This document shows positions 1 through 10,693 of a stretch of 64,000 nt of DNA, piece after piece. The notes under the pieces were generated by a model. That model saw only the letters and a list, made by a program, of their open reading frames with translations, was not told the DNA's origin and did not search any database. Position 1 is the first letter of the stretch. Each line of letters starts with the position of its first letter. This DNA is from Fimbriimonas sp. Lineage in GTDB: Bacteria; Armatimonadota; Fimbriimonadia; Fimbriimonadales; Fimbriimonadaceae. The position numbers were made by a program, and so were the translations under genes. The stretch covers positions 1-64,000 of the forward strand of contig JARXAE010000002.1 in assembly GCA_029866005.1 (NCBI GenBank), in the 5' to 3' direction.

Positions 1-1
1 C

Positions 2-1054
2 CCTGCTGACCACCCAACGGTGTCGAAAGAGGAGCTTGAGTACATCCGTCAAGACGGTGAGGAGGAGACCGAAAAGATGACGTACTCCACGCTTTTGGGA
101 CTTCGTCCGGTCTACGCCATCGCCCTCGCCAAGGGCCTCAGTGAGTCCCCCTGGTGGTTCTATCTCACATGGCTACCCAAGTTCTTATCCGACGAGTTTC
201 AACTCAACGCGACGTTCATGCGGATCGCAATTCCCGTCGTCTATCTCATCGCCGACTTTGGTGCGGTAGGCGGAGGATGGCTTTCCTCCCGCTTGATTCA
301 ACGGGGTTCCGAGGTTGGCAAGGCGCGTAAAACCGCCATGCTCGTATGCGCGCTCAGCGCGGTTCCGGTGATGGCGGTCGGTTCGCTGATGAAGACCAAG
401 GAGATCGTCGGAATCCCAACCGTCGCAATTGTCATCTTCCTTGTGGCAATTGCCGCATCGGCTCACCAAGGGTGGAGCTCGAACGTTTACGCTCTCATCA
501 CCGACACCGTTCCAAAATCAGGGACGGCGATGATGGTTGGAATCGCCACGGCTGCAGGTGTAACTGGGGCGTCGGTGTTCCAAGTTTTCGTTGGCAAGTC
601 AGTCGAACTGACGGGTTCCTATGCGATCTGTTTCGTCATCGCAGGGGGACTTTACTTGATCGCTTTGCTCGCTCTCCATCTCCTCTTGCCAAAGGTAGAA
701 ATGAGCCAGCCCAAGCGCCGAGTTTCCCCTCCCCTTGTTGGAGGCATCGCGGCTTCACTGGTCATTGTTCTTTTGCTCCTTCAGACCCAGCTCACCAAAC
801 CTGCGTTTCAGACTCAGGCCGACTATGAAGCCAAAGTTGCCAGCAAAGGAGGATCGTCGAAGCAAATCACCGATGCTCAAGTTGGCTGGATGCGAGCCTC
901 CTGGTTCAAAATTTCCGAACCGGGTAAGCCCGACCGTTTTGAGCTTGTAAAGTTCGATGACGCGGGGCGCCCGGTCATCGAAAAGAAGCCGATCAAGGAT
1001 CTCAAGAAGTACAAGGGACCGACGATGGAACAGTTGGCGGCGGGTACCTTTTAA
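2..1054 (+). CDS. MFS transporter, ACS/hexuronate-like family (5'-truncated by window start) with a C-terminal soluble tail
   Basis: Open frame continues upstream of position 20 (P-A-D-H-P-T-V-S-K-E...). Multiple hydrophobic segments and the region ADHPTVSKEELEYI resemble the ExuT-like central loop; about 70-residue hydrophilic tail after the last TM. Confidence 0.8.
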   Translation, partial: PADHPTVSKEELEYIRQDGEEETEKMTYSTLLGLRPVYAIALAKGLSESPWWFYLTWLPKFLSDEFQLNATFMRIAIPVVYLIADFGAVGGGWLSSRLIQRGSEVGKARKTAMLVCALSAVPVMAVGSLMKTKEIVGIPTVAIVIFLVAIAASAHQGWSSNVYALITDTVPKSGTAMMVGIATAAGVTGASVFQVFVGKSVELTGSYAICFVIAGGLYLIALLALHLLLPKVEMSQPKRRVSPPLVGGIAASLVIVLLLLQTQLTKPAFQTQADYEAKVASKGGSSKQITDAQVGWMRASWFKISEPGKPDRFELVKFDDAGRPVIEKKPIKDLKKYKGPTMEQLAAGTF

Positions 1055-1084
1055 GCGGCTACCCAGTGGCCACTGAGGTTCGAT

Positions 1085-2773
1085 TTGTCCACAACAACGC
1101 CGTTGAGTTCCACCCGCACCGTCCGCGCACCGCGCGGCACTGAAATATCGTGCAAGAGCTGGCTGACCGAAGCTGCTTACCGAATGATCCAGAACAATCT
1201 GGACCCTGATGTCGCTGAGCGTCCGGAGGACCTTGTCGTCTACGGAGGCATCGGAAAGGCTGCCCGGAACTGGGCTTGCTTCGATGCAATTTTGTCAGCC
1301 CTCAGAGAGTTGAACGACGACGAAACACTCCTCGTCCAATCGGGCAAACCTGTTGGCGTCGTTCGCACCCACCCAGACGCTCCGCGCGTCCTGATTGCAA
1401 ATTCTAACCTCGTGCCTAAATGGGCAACCTGGGAGCATTTCAACGAGCTCGACCGCAAGGGGCTGATGATGTACGGCCAGATGACCGCCGGTTCGTGGAT
1501 CTACATCGGCACCCAGGGCATCGTTCAGGGAACTCACGAGACGTTTGTGGAACTTGGACGGCAGCACTACGGTGGCGATTGGAGTGGAAAGTGGATTCTC
1601 ACCGCGGGACTCGGCGGAATGGGTGGCGCTCAGCCTCTTGCCGCAGTCATGGCGGGTGCTCACTGCATCGTGATCGAATGTCAGGAATCGAGAATTGACT
1701 TCCGACTTCGAACGCGATACGTTGATCACAAAGCTCAGACAATCGACGAAGCACTTGCGATCATCAAGAACGCAAGCGAACCGACATCGGTTGGTCTCCT
1801 TGGCAATGCCGCCGAGCTAATGCCGCAATTCGTTGAGCTCGCAAGGAATGGTGGTCCGCGACCTCACGCAGTAACCGATCAGACGTCCGCACATGATCTT
1901 TTCAACGGCTATCTGCCCGCCGGTTGGACGGTCGAACAGTGGGAAGTCCACCGAAAAGGAAGCGAGGCGGAACGATTACTGTTGGTCAAACACGCCGCCA
2001 TGGGGTGCGCGACCCATGTCCGAGCCATGCTTGATTTCCATGAGATGGGCGTTCCGACGATCGACTACGGAAACAACATTCGTCAAGTGGCCCTTGATGA
2101 GGGTGTTGAGAACGCCTTCGACTTTCCCGGCTTCGTCCCTGCCTGTATCCGTCCGCTGTTTTGCGAAGGCAAGGGTCCCTTCCGCTGGGTTGCGCTGAGC
2201 GGTGATTCCGAAGATATCTACAAGACCGACGCAAAAATAATAGAGTTATTCCCCCAAAACGTACCTCTCCATCGCTGGCTCGACCAAGCTCGCGAGCGAA
2301 TCGCATTCCAGGGTCTCCCCGCCCGAATCTGCTGGCTCGGGCTCGGTGAGCGCCACCTCGCCGGACTCGCCCTCAATGAAATGGTTCGCACCGGAGAGCT
2401 TAAAGCCCCGATCGTCATCGGTCGAGACCACCTCGACTGCGGCTCGGTCGCAAGTCCGAACCGCGAAACGGAGGCGATGATCGACGGCTCGGATGCGGTT
2501 TCAGATTGGCCCCTGCTGAATGCGATGACCGCCGTGAGCGGTGGAGCGACATGGGTCAGCCTTCACCACGGGGGCGGAGTTGGCATGGGTTATTCCCAGC
2601 ATTCTGGGGTCGTCATCGTTGCCGACGGCTCATTTGAAGCTGACGAGCGCATCAAGCGTGTTCTTTGGAACGATCCGGCGATGGGTGTATTCAGGCATTT
2701 TGATGCCGGATACGAGATCGCCAAGGACACGGCGTCGAAACAAGGCGTCAAGATTCCAGGGGTGAACAATTGA
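1085..2773 (+). CDS. hutU: Urocanate hydratase
   Basis: Full-length urocanase-like translation ([50 protein letters not shown]); followed by hutH/G/I. Confidence 0.97.
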   Translation: MSTTTPLSSTRTVRAPRGTEISCKSWLTEAAYRMIQNNLDPDVAERPEDLVVYGGIGKAARNWACFDAILSALRELNDDETLLVQSGKPVGVVRTHPDAPRVLIANSNLVPKWATWEHFNELDRKGLMMYGQMTAGSWIYIGTQGIVQGTHETFVELGRQHYGGDWSGKWILTAGLGGMGGAQPLAAVMAGAHCIVIECQESRIDFRLRTRYVDHKAQTIDEALAIIKNASEPTSVGLLGNAAELMPQFVELARNGGPRPHAVTDQTSAHDLFNGYLPAGWTVEQWEVHRKGSEAERLLLVKHAAMGCATHVRAMLDFHEMGVPTIDYGNNIRQVALDEGVENAFDFPGFVPACIRPLFCEGKGPFRWVALSGDSEDIYKTDAKIIELFPQNVPLHRWLDQARERIAFQGLPARICWLGLGERHLAGLALNEMVRTGELKAPIVIGRDHLDCGSVASPNRETEAMIDGSDAVSDWPLLNAMTAVSGGATWVSLHHGGGVGMGYSQHSGVVIVADGSFEADERIKRVLWNDPAMGVFRHFDAGYEIAKDTASKQGVKIPGVNN

Positions 2774-4299
2774 TCCGGCCAGGCCAGCTATCGTTGGACG
2801 AACTGCGTGCGCTCGCAAATCGTTTTGAGCGTGTTGAATTAGATCCTAGCTGTTGGCCAGCAATTGATGCTTCTTCCCAAACGGTACAAGAAATCGTCAA
2901 GAAGGGCGATCCTGCTTACGGAATCAATACCGGTTTTGGCAAACTGGCCAAAGTCCAAATTCCCAACGATCAGCTTTCACAGCTCCAGCTCAATCTTGTC
3001 CGTTCGCATGCCGTTGGTGTCGGCGAGCTCCTCGACACCGACACCGTTCGACTTATCCTGGTTCTGAAAATCGCCTCTCTCGCTAGAGGATATAGTGGCG
3101 TCCGTCGCGAAGTGATCGAAGCTCTGATCAACCTGCACAATGCTGAAGTTTGGCCATGCATTCCTTGCCAGGGTTCCGTCGGCGCATCCGGCGATCTCGC
3201 CCCGCTTGCTCACCTCGTTCTCCCTTTGCTTGGCGAAGGAGAAGCCCTCTACCACGGCGAGCGGCTTCCTGCTTCCCAAGCCCTCCGCAAGGCTGGCTTA
3301 GCACCAATTTCTCTCGGCCCCAAAGAAGGTTTAGCTCTTCTGAACGGCACCCAAGTTTCCACTGCCATCGCCCTCAAAGGGTTGTTCTTAACTGAGCAAG
3401 CCTTTGCCGCCGCCGTAGTCTCGGGAGCAATGAGCGTTGACGCCGCAAAAGGATCGGATGAGCCATTCGATTCACGAATCCACGAGGTGCGTGGTCACCA
3501 AACCCAAGTCCAAGTTGCCCGACTATACCGTGAGCTTCTCCAAGGAAGTGAGATTCGAGAATCGCATCGTGATGGGGACGATCGGGTGCAAGACCCTTAC
3601 TCTCTCCGTTGCCAACCGCAAGTGATGGGTGCCTGCCTAGAGATCATCCAAAACGCCGCTCGAACCCTCACAATCGAAGCCAACGCGGTCAGTGATAACC
3701 CACTCGTTTTCTCGGACACCACCGAAGTACTTAGCGGCGGAAACTTCCATGCCGAACCCGTCGCCTTTGCTGCCGACACCCTCGCTCTCGCTTGCGCCGA
3801 AATTGGCTCGCTTGCCGAAAGGCGAATTGCCCTCCTCATTGACTCCGCAATCTCCGGTCTCCCCGCGTTCCTTGTGGCAAAGCCCGGTCTGAACAGCGGA
3901 TTTATGATCGCCCATGTCACTGCGGCGGCACTGGTCAGCGAGAACAAAACCCTCTGTCATCCTGCCAGTGTGGACTCGATTCCCACCAGTGCAAATCAGG
4001 AAGATCATGTTTCCATGGCGACCTTCGCCGCCCGAAAACTTGCCGCAATTGCCCAGAATGTCCGCCATGTGATTGCCATCGAGCTTCTTGCTTCCGCCCA
4101 AGGAATCGAATTCCATAGACCGCTAAGATCCTCAAACAGTCTTGAAAGAGTGCACTTACTCATTCGCGAGCGAGCCGCTTCATACGACGAAGACCGCTTC
4201 TTCGGTGGCGATTTTGCGGCTATCGAGAAGCTAATTCACGAGGATCACCTGACTCCTTACAGTCAAGCGATTCTTCCATCGTTCCAGGAGGGATATTGA
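2770..4299 (+). CDS. hutH: Histidine ammonia-lyase
   Basis: MIO-forming motif [17 protein letters not shown] start overlapping the hutU stop (TTGA). Confidence 0.97.
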   Translation: MIRPGQLSLDELRALANRFERVELDPSCWPAIDASSQTVQEIVKKGDPAYGINTGFGKLAKVQIPNDQLSQLQLNLVRSHAVGVGELLDTDTVRLILVLKIASLARGYSGVRREVIEALINLHNAEVWPCIPCQGSVGASGDLAPLAHLVLPLLGEGEALYHGERLPASQALRKAGLAPISLGPKEGLALLNGTQVSTAIALKGLFLTEQAFAAAVVSGAMSVDAAKGSDEPFDSRIHEVRGHQTQVQVARLYRELLQGSEIRESHRDGDDRVQDPYSLRCQPQVMGACLEIIQNAARTLTIEANAVSDNPLVFSDTTEVLSGGNFHAEPVAFAADTLALACAEIGSLAERRIALLIDSAISGLPAFLVAKPGLNSGFMIAHVTAAALVSENKTLCHPASVDSIPTSANQEDHVSMATFAARKLAAIAQNVRHVIAIELLASAQGIEFHRPLRSSNSLERVHLLIRERAASYDEDRFFGGDFAAIEKLIHEDHLTPYSQAILPSFQEGY

Positions 4300-5195
4300 A
4301 CGTTCCTGGCTGGCATGGTCGGACTGATGAACCCGGTGAGCGGTGGCATCAGATCGTCCAGCCTTGGACCGCCGCTTCGCAAGGCGGAATTGCGTTCACC
4401 GGATTCGGATGTGATGAAGGTGTGCGGCGCAATCAGGGGCGCATCGGGGCCGCCGAGGGTCCATCAGCCCTGCGCGCGATGATGTCCAACCTGGCCACTA
4501 CACGACCTGACCTGTACGACTGCGGTGACATCACGGTCAAGAGCCAAGAGTTTGAAGTAGCCCAGCTCATTTACGCCGATAAGATCGCTCGAAGCATCGA
4601 TGCGGGAAGCCTTGCAATCGGTCTGGGTGGCGGACATGAGATCGCCTATGGCTCTTACATGGGGCTTATCAAGTCGGAGCGAACGAGCAAAGACGACAGA
4701 ATTGGCATCCTCAACCTTGATGCGCATTTCGATCTTCGCGCCGGCGAGCCATCCTCGGGAACCCCCTTTGCCCAGGCTCTCGAACTAGGAGGGGGCAACA
4801 CCCGATACCTCGCCGTCGGAATCAGTGAGGCCGCCAACGGCCAGTCACTCTTTGAGCGAGCCGACGCTCTAGGCGCCCAATACGTTCTCGACCACGAACT
4901 CACGCAAGTACCGACCGAACAGATTCAAAAATCCTTCGATCAGGTTGATCACTTGTACGTTTCCCTGGATCTGGATGTCCTTCCTGCAAGTATCGCCCCT
5001 GGAGTCTCGGCCCCTGCTGCCCGAGGCGTCTCCTTAGAAGCAGTCTCCCAGATTCTCCAACTCGCCGCCGCCAGCGGGAAATTGCGCCTTTTCGACGTCG
5101 CCGAGTTGAACCCTCGTTTTGATCTCGACAATCGCACGGCTCGCACCGCAGCACGCCTTATCTGGGAAGTTGTCAAAGCCTGGAAGTCGTCATGA
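4296..5195 (+). CDS. hutG: Formimidoylglutamase / arginase-family ureohydrolase
   Basis: Arginase-fold metal motifs [22 protein letters not shown]; position in hut operon; TTGA overlap with hutH. Confidence 0.93.
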   Translation: MNVPGWHGRTDEPGERWHQIVQPWTAASQGGIAFTGFGCDEGVRRNQGRIGAAEGPSALRAMMSNLATTRPDLYDCGDITVKSQEFEVAQLIYADKIARSIDAGSLAIGLGGGHEIAYGSYMGLIKSERTSKDDRIGILNLDAHFDLRAGEPSSGTPFAQALELGGGNTRYLAVGISEAANGQSLFERADALGAQYVLDHELTQVPTEQIQKSFDQVDHLYVSLDLDVLPASIAPGVSAPAARGVSLEAVSQILQLAAASGKLRLFDVAELNPRFDLDNRTARTAARLIWEVVKAWKSS

Positions 5196-6361
5196 GTTTC
5201 GACCTGCTGATCGAGAATGTGAACATTGCCACGATGGTCGGCGATGACTACGGAGTCCTTGCTCATTACGATATCGGGGTCACCGGTGGTCGAATCATCC
5301 ACCTCGCTCCAACCTCAAAACCCACTCCGACCCGAACTTGGCTCACTCCTGGTCTCATCGACTGCCACACTCACCTCGTCTATGCTGGGAACCGCGCAAA
5401 CGAGTTTGAAGCAAGACTCAACGGCAAAACTTACCAAGAAATTTCCGCTGCTGGCGGCGGCATCCTGAGCACTGTGGCTGCAACTCGAGCAGCAAGCGAA
5501 GATGCACTTCTCGAATCGGCTCAGAATCGCCTTGCCCAACTTTGCCGAGAAGGCGTCACAACCGTCGAAGTCAAATCTGGATATGGCCTTGACTTTGAGA
5601 CCGAATCGAAGATGCTCCGAGTCGCGGCAGAGCTGAAAGGGGCAAAGATCTGTCGTACGCTACTTGCAGCGCATGCCGTCCCTTCTGAGTTCAGTGGTGA
5701 CAAGGAAGGCTACGTGGCATACGTAGCAAACAAGATGATTCCCGCTCTTGCCTCGGAGTGTGATGCAGTTGACGCCTTCTGTGAAGGCATCGCATTTTCC
5801 CCGACTCAGACCCAACTCATCTTCGACGCTGCCAAAAAGTTTGGTCTGCCCGTTAAGCTTCACGCAGACCAACTTTCCGATCTGGGCGGAGCAGGGCTAG
5901 CCGCTGATAATCATGCGCTGTCGGCGGATCACGTCGAATTCACATCTGAAGAGTCCGTCCAAAGGATGAAACAGAGCGGAACCGTTGCCGTTCTGCTCCC
6001 CGGAGCGTTTTACTACCTGCGTGAGACCCAAAAGCCGCCGATCGATTATTTCCGAAAATGTGGAATTCCGATGGCCGTTGCGACGGATCACAACCCCGGC
6101 ACCAGCCCGTGCTTGTCGCTTCTCCTCTGTATGAACATGGCCTGCGTCCTGTTTGGTCTGACGCCGCTCGAGGCACTGCAGGGAGTGACTAAAAACGCCG
6201 CCAAAGCACTAGGGCTAGAGGTTGAAATTGGCACCGTTGACCTCGGCAAGCGAGCCGATTTCGCGCTCTACGAAATCAATCACCCTCGCGATCTTGCCTC
6301 GAAACTTGGTACAAACCCCTGCGTGGGACGCTATATCGGGGGCGTCAGGCAGCCTGATTGA
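5192..6361 (+). CDS. hutI: Imidazolonepropionase
   Basis: Amidohydrolase motifs LIDCHTHLVYAGNRANEFEARLNGKTYQEI, KLHADQLSDLGGAGLA, ATDHNPGTSP; ATGA overlap with hutG. Confidence 0.97.
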   Translation: MSFDLLIENVNIATMVGDDYGVLAHYDIGVTGGRIIHLAPTSKPTPTRTWLTPGLIDCHTHLVYAGNRANEFEARLNGKTYQEISAAGGGILSTVAATRAASEDALLESAQNRLAQLCREGVTTVEVKSGYGLDFETESKMLRVAAELKGAKICRTLLAAHAVPSEFSGDKEGYVAYVANKMIPALASECDAVDAFCEGIAFSPTQTQLIFDAAKKFGLPVKLHADQLSDLGGAGLAADNHALSADHVEFTSEESVQRMKQSGTVAVLLPGAFYYLRETQKPPIDYFRKCGIPMAVATDHNPGTSPCLSLLLCMNMACVLFGLTPLEALQGVTKNAAKALGLEVEIGTVDLGKRADFALYEINHPRDLASKLGTNPCVGRYIGGVRQPD

Positions 6362-6872
6362 TTTCTTCAAACTTGCCCAAAATTAAGCCGAGCCAAGGCG
6401 CAAACTGCTCCGGGAACGCGCTCATCTCTTCTTGCAATTGCCCGAGTGAGATCCATCTGATCGCCGAGACCTCACTCTCAGCAAAAGGCACCTTTGCATC
6501 CCATCTTCCAACAAACACATGGTCATGCTCTTTCTCGGCCAACCCACTCTCGGGGTCGGAGGCACTATATCGGAACACTCCAAGCTCCCTCAGCTGAAGC
6601 ACGATACCTAACTCTCGTTCCGTCGTTCGTGTTGCTGCGGAAATCGTTGCCTCACCCGGCCAAGGGTGGGAACAACAGCTGTTTGCCCACTTACCCGCAA
6701 AATGGTACTTTTCGAACGAACGTTGCTGGATCAGTAGTTCTCCAATGGGGTTAAAGATAAACACCGAAACTGCCCGGTGCCAAGTGCCACCGTTGCGATG
6801 AGCTGCCAACTTGCCTATCGAGCCAATCGTCTCGCCGCGCTCGTTCACCACCTGCAAAAGTTCGTCAACCAT
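6345..6872 (-). CDS. idi: Isopentenyl-diphosphate delta-isomerase (type 1, Nudix)
   Basis: GKWANSCCSHPWPGE and Nudix-like ATRTTERELGI; next to carotenoid genes; 3' end overlaps convergent hutI by 17 bp. Confidence 0.93.
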   Translation of the reverse strand: MVDELLQVVNERGETIGSIGKLAAHRNGGTWHRAVSVFIFNPIGELLIQQRSFEKYHFAGKWANSCCSHPWPGEATISAATRTTERELGIVLQLRELGVFRYSASDPESGLAEKEHDHVFVGRWDAKVPFAESEVSAIRWISLGQLQEEMSAFPEQFAPWLGLILGKFEEINQAA

Positions 6873-7761
6873 GAGTCACCAAGTGAGTCAAAACGCGTTC
6901 ATCATCCGCGACGACTCGCGCAGCACAAAGAAGCTTCTGACGTCGTGACGTACGAGCTCGCTTTGTAAACACATCGTAACCGTTCGCCTCAATCCGCCCA
7001 AGAATATCCGAGTAGAGAATCCGAGCGACCAAAACCGCCTTTCTCATTCGTCGAGGGAGTCGATAGGTTCCGGCGTCAGAAAATCTATATAGTTCGCGCG
7101 TTCGTTCAATCTCAAACTTCAGCAGTGCCTCGATTTCTGGCGTGACAACCCCCGCCTCAAGTGCTGCATGTGTAACCCCGAATCGCGCAAGGTCTTCCTG
7201 AGGCAAGTACACCCGCCGACGATCCCGTAAGTCCTCTCCGACATCACGCAGAAAGTTGGTCATCTGCATCGCCTCGCCCAGTGCCTTTGCCCGGGCAAGT
7301 GTGTCCTCGTCGGTCGGGGCATCCATGGCATAGCACATCATCACCCCAACGGCACTCGCCGACCCGCGCATGTAGTCACAGAGATCCGCATAGGTTGGAT
7401 ACTCTGCCTGGTCGATATCTTGGATCATCGCATCAATGAAGAAGTGTGCTTCCTCAACCGGAATCTTGCATTCGCGAACGGTATCACAGAACGCTCGCAT
7501 CGCCCAGTGGCTTGGACATTCCCCAGCTAAACCCAACACCAACTGCTGTCGCCAATCTTCGAGATTGGCTCTTTGCTCCTGAGGCGAAAGCTCTCCTGGG
7601 TTATCTACCCACTCATCGGCGATCCGTACGAAGCCATAGATGGCGTGAACATGCCGCCTGATTCGGGCCGGAAAGCGCAGTGTGGCGTAATAGTAGGTCG
7701 TCCCGAATTTCTTATGGACCTGACGGCAAAGCTCGATATCTGCAGGGCTGGCAAAGCTCAT
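6865..7761 (-). CDS. crtB: Phytoene/squalene synthase family, phytoene synthase
   Basis: YYYATLRFPARIRRHVHAIYGFVRIADEWVDN and NFLRDVGEDLRDRRRVYLPQEDL are characteristic trans-isoprenyl diphosphate head-to-head synthase motifs. Confidence 0.95.
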   Translation of the reverse strand: MSFASPADIELCRQVHKKFGTTYYYATLRFPARIRRHVHAIYGFVRIADEWVDNPGELSPQEQRANLEDWRQQLVLGLAGECPSHWAMRAFCDTVRECKIPVEEAHFFIDAMIQDIDQAEYPTYADLCDYMRGSASAVGVMMCYAMDAPTDEDTLARAKALGEAMQMTNFLRDVGEDLRDRRRVYLPQEDLARFGVTHAALEAGVVTPEIEALLKFEIERTRELYRFSDAGTYRLPRRMRKAVLVARILYSDILGRIEANGYDVFTKRARTSRRQKLLCAARVVADDERVLTHLVTHG

Positions 7762-8429
7762 TTCTTTGCAAACCTCTTCATGCTCATCCGCTCGTTCACG
7801 TCGCCTGTCCCTCGAGCAAGAATCGGAAATTCTTCGTTGTTGCCCACCCGCTCTCTCAGTTTGACTAGCTCACTCTCCAGTCGAGACTGGCAATCGTCAA
7901 TTGACGAAAAAGCGTGCGAGGTGCCTAGGCTCACCCAAGCCTCCGGTCTCTCATGGATCGAGTGCTCATAGTAGATCGCTGTCGGAACCAGGGTAACCCC
8001 TTTCACTTTCTCAGCGACGAGCTGAAGTGCCTTCCCGAGTGGCCAAATCGTTGGCGGACGATGCAAGACCCCTTCCGCAAACAGCATGAGAGAGAACTTC
8101 TCGGAATTCATCAGTCGGATTGTCTTCCGAATCGTCGTCGCACGTCCGGTGGTGTCACCGGCGGCGTAGCGCATTCCACCCACTCTCGCAAACAGTGGGA
8201 ACGCATCGAACTCTTCGATCCAGTCGAGTGCTTTGAGTTTGAGCCTCTCGACAACGTGGAACAGTATGTAGCCATCCAACCATCCGTGGTGATTGCAGTA
8301 AAAGATGACTGGAGCGGTCAGAGGCTCCTGTGGAGAAGACCAGTAGAGATTTCGTAGGCGCGAACGGGTAGAGCGGCGAATCATGCCACCAACCAGCCAG
8401 CCTATAAACCCCTCGGTCTGCGTGCTCAC
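7758..8429 (-). CDS. PlsC-like acyltransferase (lysophospholipid acyltransferase family)
   Basis: NHHGWLDGYILF (HX4D-type) and LFAEGVLHR motifs; 4-bp overlaps with crtB and crtI. Confidence 0.85.
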   Translation of the reverse strand: MSTQTEGFIGWLVGGMIRRSTRSRLRNLYWSSPQEPLTAPVIFYCNHHGWLDGYILFHVVERLKLKALDWIEEFDAFPLFARVGGMRYAAGDTTGRATTIRKTIRLMNSEKFSLMLFAEGVLHRPPTIWPLGKALQLVAEKVKGVTLVPTAIYYEHSIHERPEAWVSLGTSHAFSSIDDCQSRLESELVKLRERVGNNEEFPILARGTGDVNERMSMKRFAKK

Positions 8430-9877
8430 CCCGCGATGACTCCTTCATGAATCAGGCGCTCCTCAATGAGCTCAGCCGAAATCAAAACCATCGGCAGCCC
8501 ATTTCCAGGAACAGTGCTCGCACCGACGAAGTAGAGATCCGGGTTCGCTTTGCTTCGATTTTGCGGGCGCATGAAAGCACTTTGGAAGAGATCATGACTG
8601 ATTCCAAACGCCGCCCCACGCTCAAGGTTCAGTTCACTCTTCCACTCGTTCGGTCCCCGTCGCTTAATTTCACGAATTTTGCAGCGATCAAATCCACCCT
8701 CTTTGGTAAGACGGTCGAAAACGGTTCCTTCCAATTGGTCAATCATGGACGCGTCCATTGGGAAGTCGAGGTTTGGGCAAGGAACCAATACGAACAAATT
8801 AATCCTTCCTTCAGGTGCCGCATCCGGGTCGCTTCGCTTAGAAATGCAGACATAAAAGGCAGGATCTGTTGGCACCTTGAGATCGTGGAAAATCGAATCC
8901 AAGTTGCCGTCAAAGTCGGCTCCGAACACCACGTTGTGGTGTTCAAATCCTTCAAGATCACCTTCGTAGTCGATGTACATCAGGTGCGCTGAGCAAGAGT
9001 AACGCAGGTTGCGTTTTGAAGGCGCTGCCGAGAGTTCGCGCTGGGCGTAAGGCATATCCGCATTTGCGACAACGATGTCTGCCTCGATGACTTCGCCACC
9101 AACCAGGTGAACTCGCTTGCCCTCAATCCGATCAACGGGACAATTCAGACGGATTTGGACTCCTTTCTCATGGGCAATCTCTGCCATCGTATCCGAAATC
9201 GACCCCAGACCACCCTCTGGGTAAAAGATTCCTTCGCCGTACTCCATGTATGCCAAAGTCGCGTAGACCCAAGGGGCATCGTTTGGCGAGAGTCCCAGAT
9301 ACATTGTCTGGAAACTGAAGATCATCTGCAAGCGTTTGTCATCAAACCTTTGCTTGACCCGCTTCGCCAGGTTTCCTAGCATGTTGTGCTGAAGTACTCG
9401 CCGTAGCTGAGACGGACTAGCAAAATCCCAAATCGAACGGTAGTTCTTGCGAACAAAATTCGGGATCGACTCCTCGTAAAGATCTTTCAGCTCGGCCAAG
9501 AATCCTGGGTACTTGGCGGCCTCCTTGTCTCCGCTCATTTCTCGAATACGCTCGGTCATTACCGGAACATTCGTCGTTCCATCAAAGCGCGTTCCGTCAG
9601 CGAAAAATACTCGGTAGCTGGGGTCGCAAAGCTTATTTGGAACTCGAACATCGAAATCCTCGCCAATATCTTTGAAGAGCTTCTTGAACGGATCCATCAT
9701 CATCAACAGGGTTGGACCGCCGTCAAAACGGCACTCGCCAACCTGTTCGCGGCGATTTCGTCCACCGACTGCGTCAGTCTTCTCGAGCACCGTCACGCGA
9801 TGGCCCCGATGCGCCAAACGCATCGCAACGCCAAGGCCACCCACACCGGCGCCCACTACAACAAAGTGCTTTGACAT
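8426..9877 (-). CDS. crtI: Phytoene desaturase family oxidoreductase
   Basis: N-terminal FAD-binding VVGAGVGGLGVAMRLAHRGHRVTVLEKTDAVGGRN; C-terminal YFVGASTVPGNGLPMVLISAELIEERL. Confidence 0.95.
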   Translation of the reverse strand: MSKHFVVVGAGVGGLGVAMRLAHRGHRVTVLEKTDAVGGRNRREQVGECRFDGGPTLLMMMDPFKKLFKDIGEDFDVRVPNKLCDPSYRVFFADGTRFDGTTNVPVMTERIREMSGDKEAAKYPGFLAELKDLYEESIPNFVRKNYRSIWDFASPSQLRRVLQHNMLGNLAKRVKQRFDDKRLQMIFSFQTMYLGLSPNDAPWVYATLAYMEYGEGIFYPEGGLGSISDTMAEIAHEKGVQIRLNCPVDRIEGKRVHLVGGEVIEADIVVANADMPYAQRELSAAPSKRNLRYSCSAHLMYIDYEGDLEGFEHHNVVFGADFDGNLDSIFHDLKVPTDPAFYVCISKRSDPDAAPEGRINLFVLVPCPNLDFPMDASMIDQLEGTVFDRLTKEGGFDRCKIREIKRRGPNEWKSELNLERGAAFGISHDLFQSAFMRPQNRSKANPDLYFVGASTVPGNGLPMVLISAELIEERLIHEGVIAG

Positions 9878-9922
9878 ATCAGCGTTCTACGGATGCCCTC
9901 GTAAATCATTCGCTCCCATGAA

Positions 9923-10660
9923 TCATTTGCTCTCGAGGTTCGATTTTTGGGGTAGCCCAAGCCAAACCGCAAATGCAGCTAGGGCAACCCATGCCGGATC
10001 AAATCTACTCAAAAACCCATTCCAAGCCACGAACCCACAGAATAATGGCAACACGATTCCACTCCGCTGCTCTGCCGCTTGAACATGGCGGAACCCAAGT
10101 ACGGCGATTCCGCCAACCGCCATCCAACCGAATGCATTCCAAATCGGAGCTCCGTAAATCGGACCTGAGGGTAGCCACCTCCAGTACCCAAAAACGTCCG
10201 TCATTGCACGCTCCATCGGGATATCAATCGCAGTTGCCAGGATCGCCGTCCCAACAAGTAACCGCCACCCTTGCCAGTATCGAGACACAAACAAATAGCT
10301 TCCGCCCACCATCATCAGCCAGGCGAGAGGAAGCAATAGCGGGAACCGATGCCCAACCCCGAGCGACACCGTCGGCACCCAGCGGTCTGTATACTCATAT
10401 CGACCAAACGGAAATCCGGTGAACAGCCCCACGATCTCCCCGACTGCGCCGACGACCAAAACCCAGCAAACAGCTCGCCAAGACCGTATGGACAACGCCA
10501 CCGAACTCGCCCCACTGAGCATGATGACCGCGCTCATAATTGGGGCAATCGGCCCCGGGTCTGCCTTCAAAAACTTCTGGGCAGCCACTCCGCAGCAGGA
10601 AAACAGGATCGAAGCGATGTACAGCTTCACTAATCTCCCCCGCCAAAGTTCCGTTTTCAA
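9923..10660 (-). CDS. Carotenoid biosynthesis membrane protein, CruF/DUF422-like
   Basis: Polytopic; GEIVGLFTGFPFGRYEYTDRW and PLAWLMMVGG resemble the CruF-type carotenoid hydratase family; carotenoid cluster context. Confidence 0.8.
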   Translation of the reverse strand: MKTELWRGRLVKLYIASILFSCCGVAAQKFLKADPGPIAPIMSAVIMLSGASSVALSIRSWRAVCWVLVVGAVGEIVGLFTGFPFGRYEYTDRWVPTVSLGVGHRFPLLLPLAWLMMVGGSYLFVSRYWQGWRLLVGTAILATAIDIPMERAMTDVFGYWRWLPSGPIYGAPIWNAFGWMAVGGIAVLGFRHVQAAEQRSGIVLPLFCGFVAWNGFLSRFDPAWVALAAFAVWLGLPQKSNLESK

Positions 10661-10693
10661 TTCTATTCAAGATACCAAGGAGCTCTGCCTCGG

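Noticed and set aside
3637-4116. 159-aa ORF antisense to hutH, and similar ORFs inside hut and crt genes
   Set aside because: Fully covered by well-supported genes; no start signals or domains.
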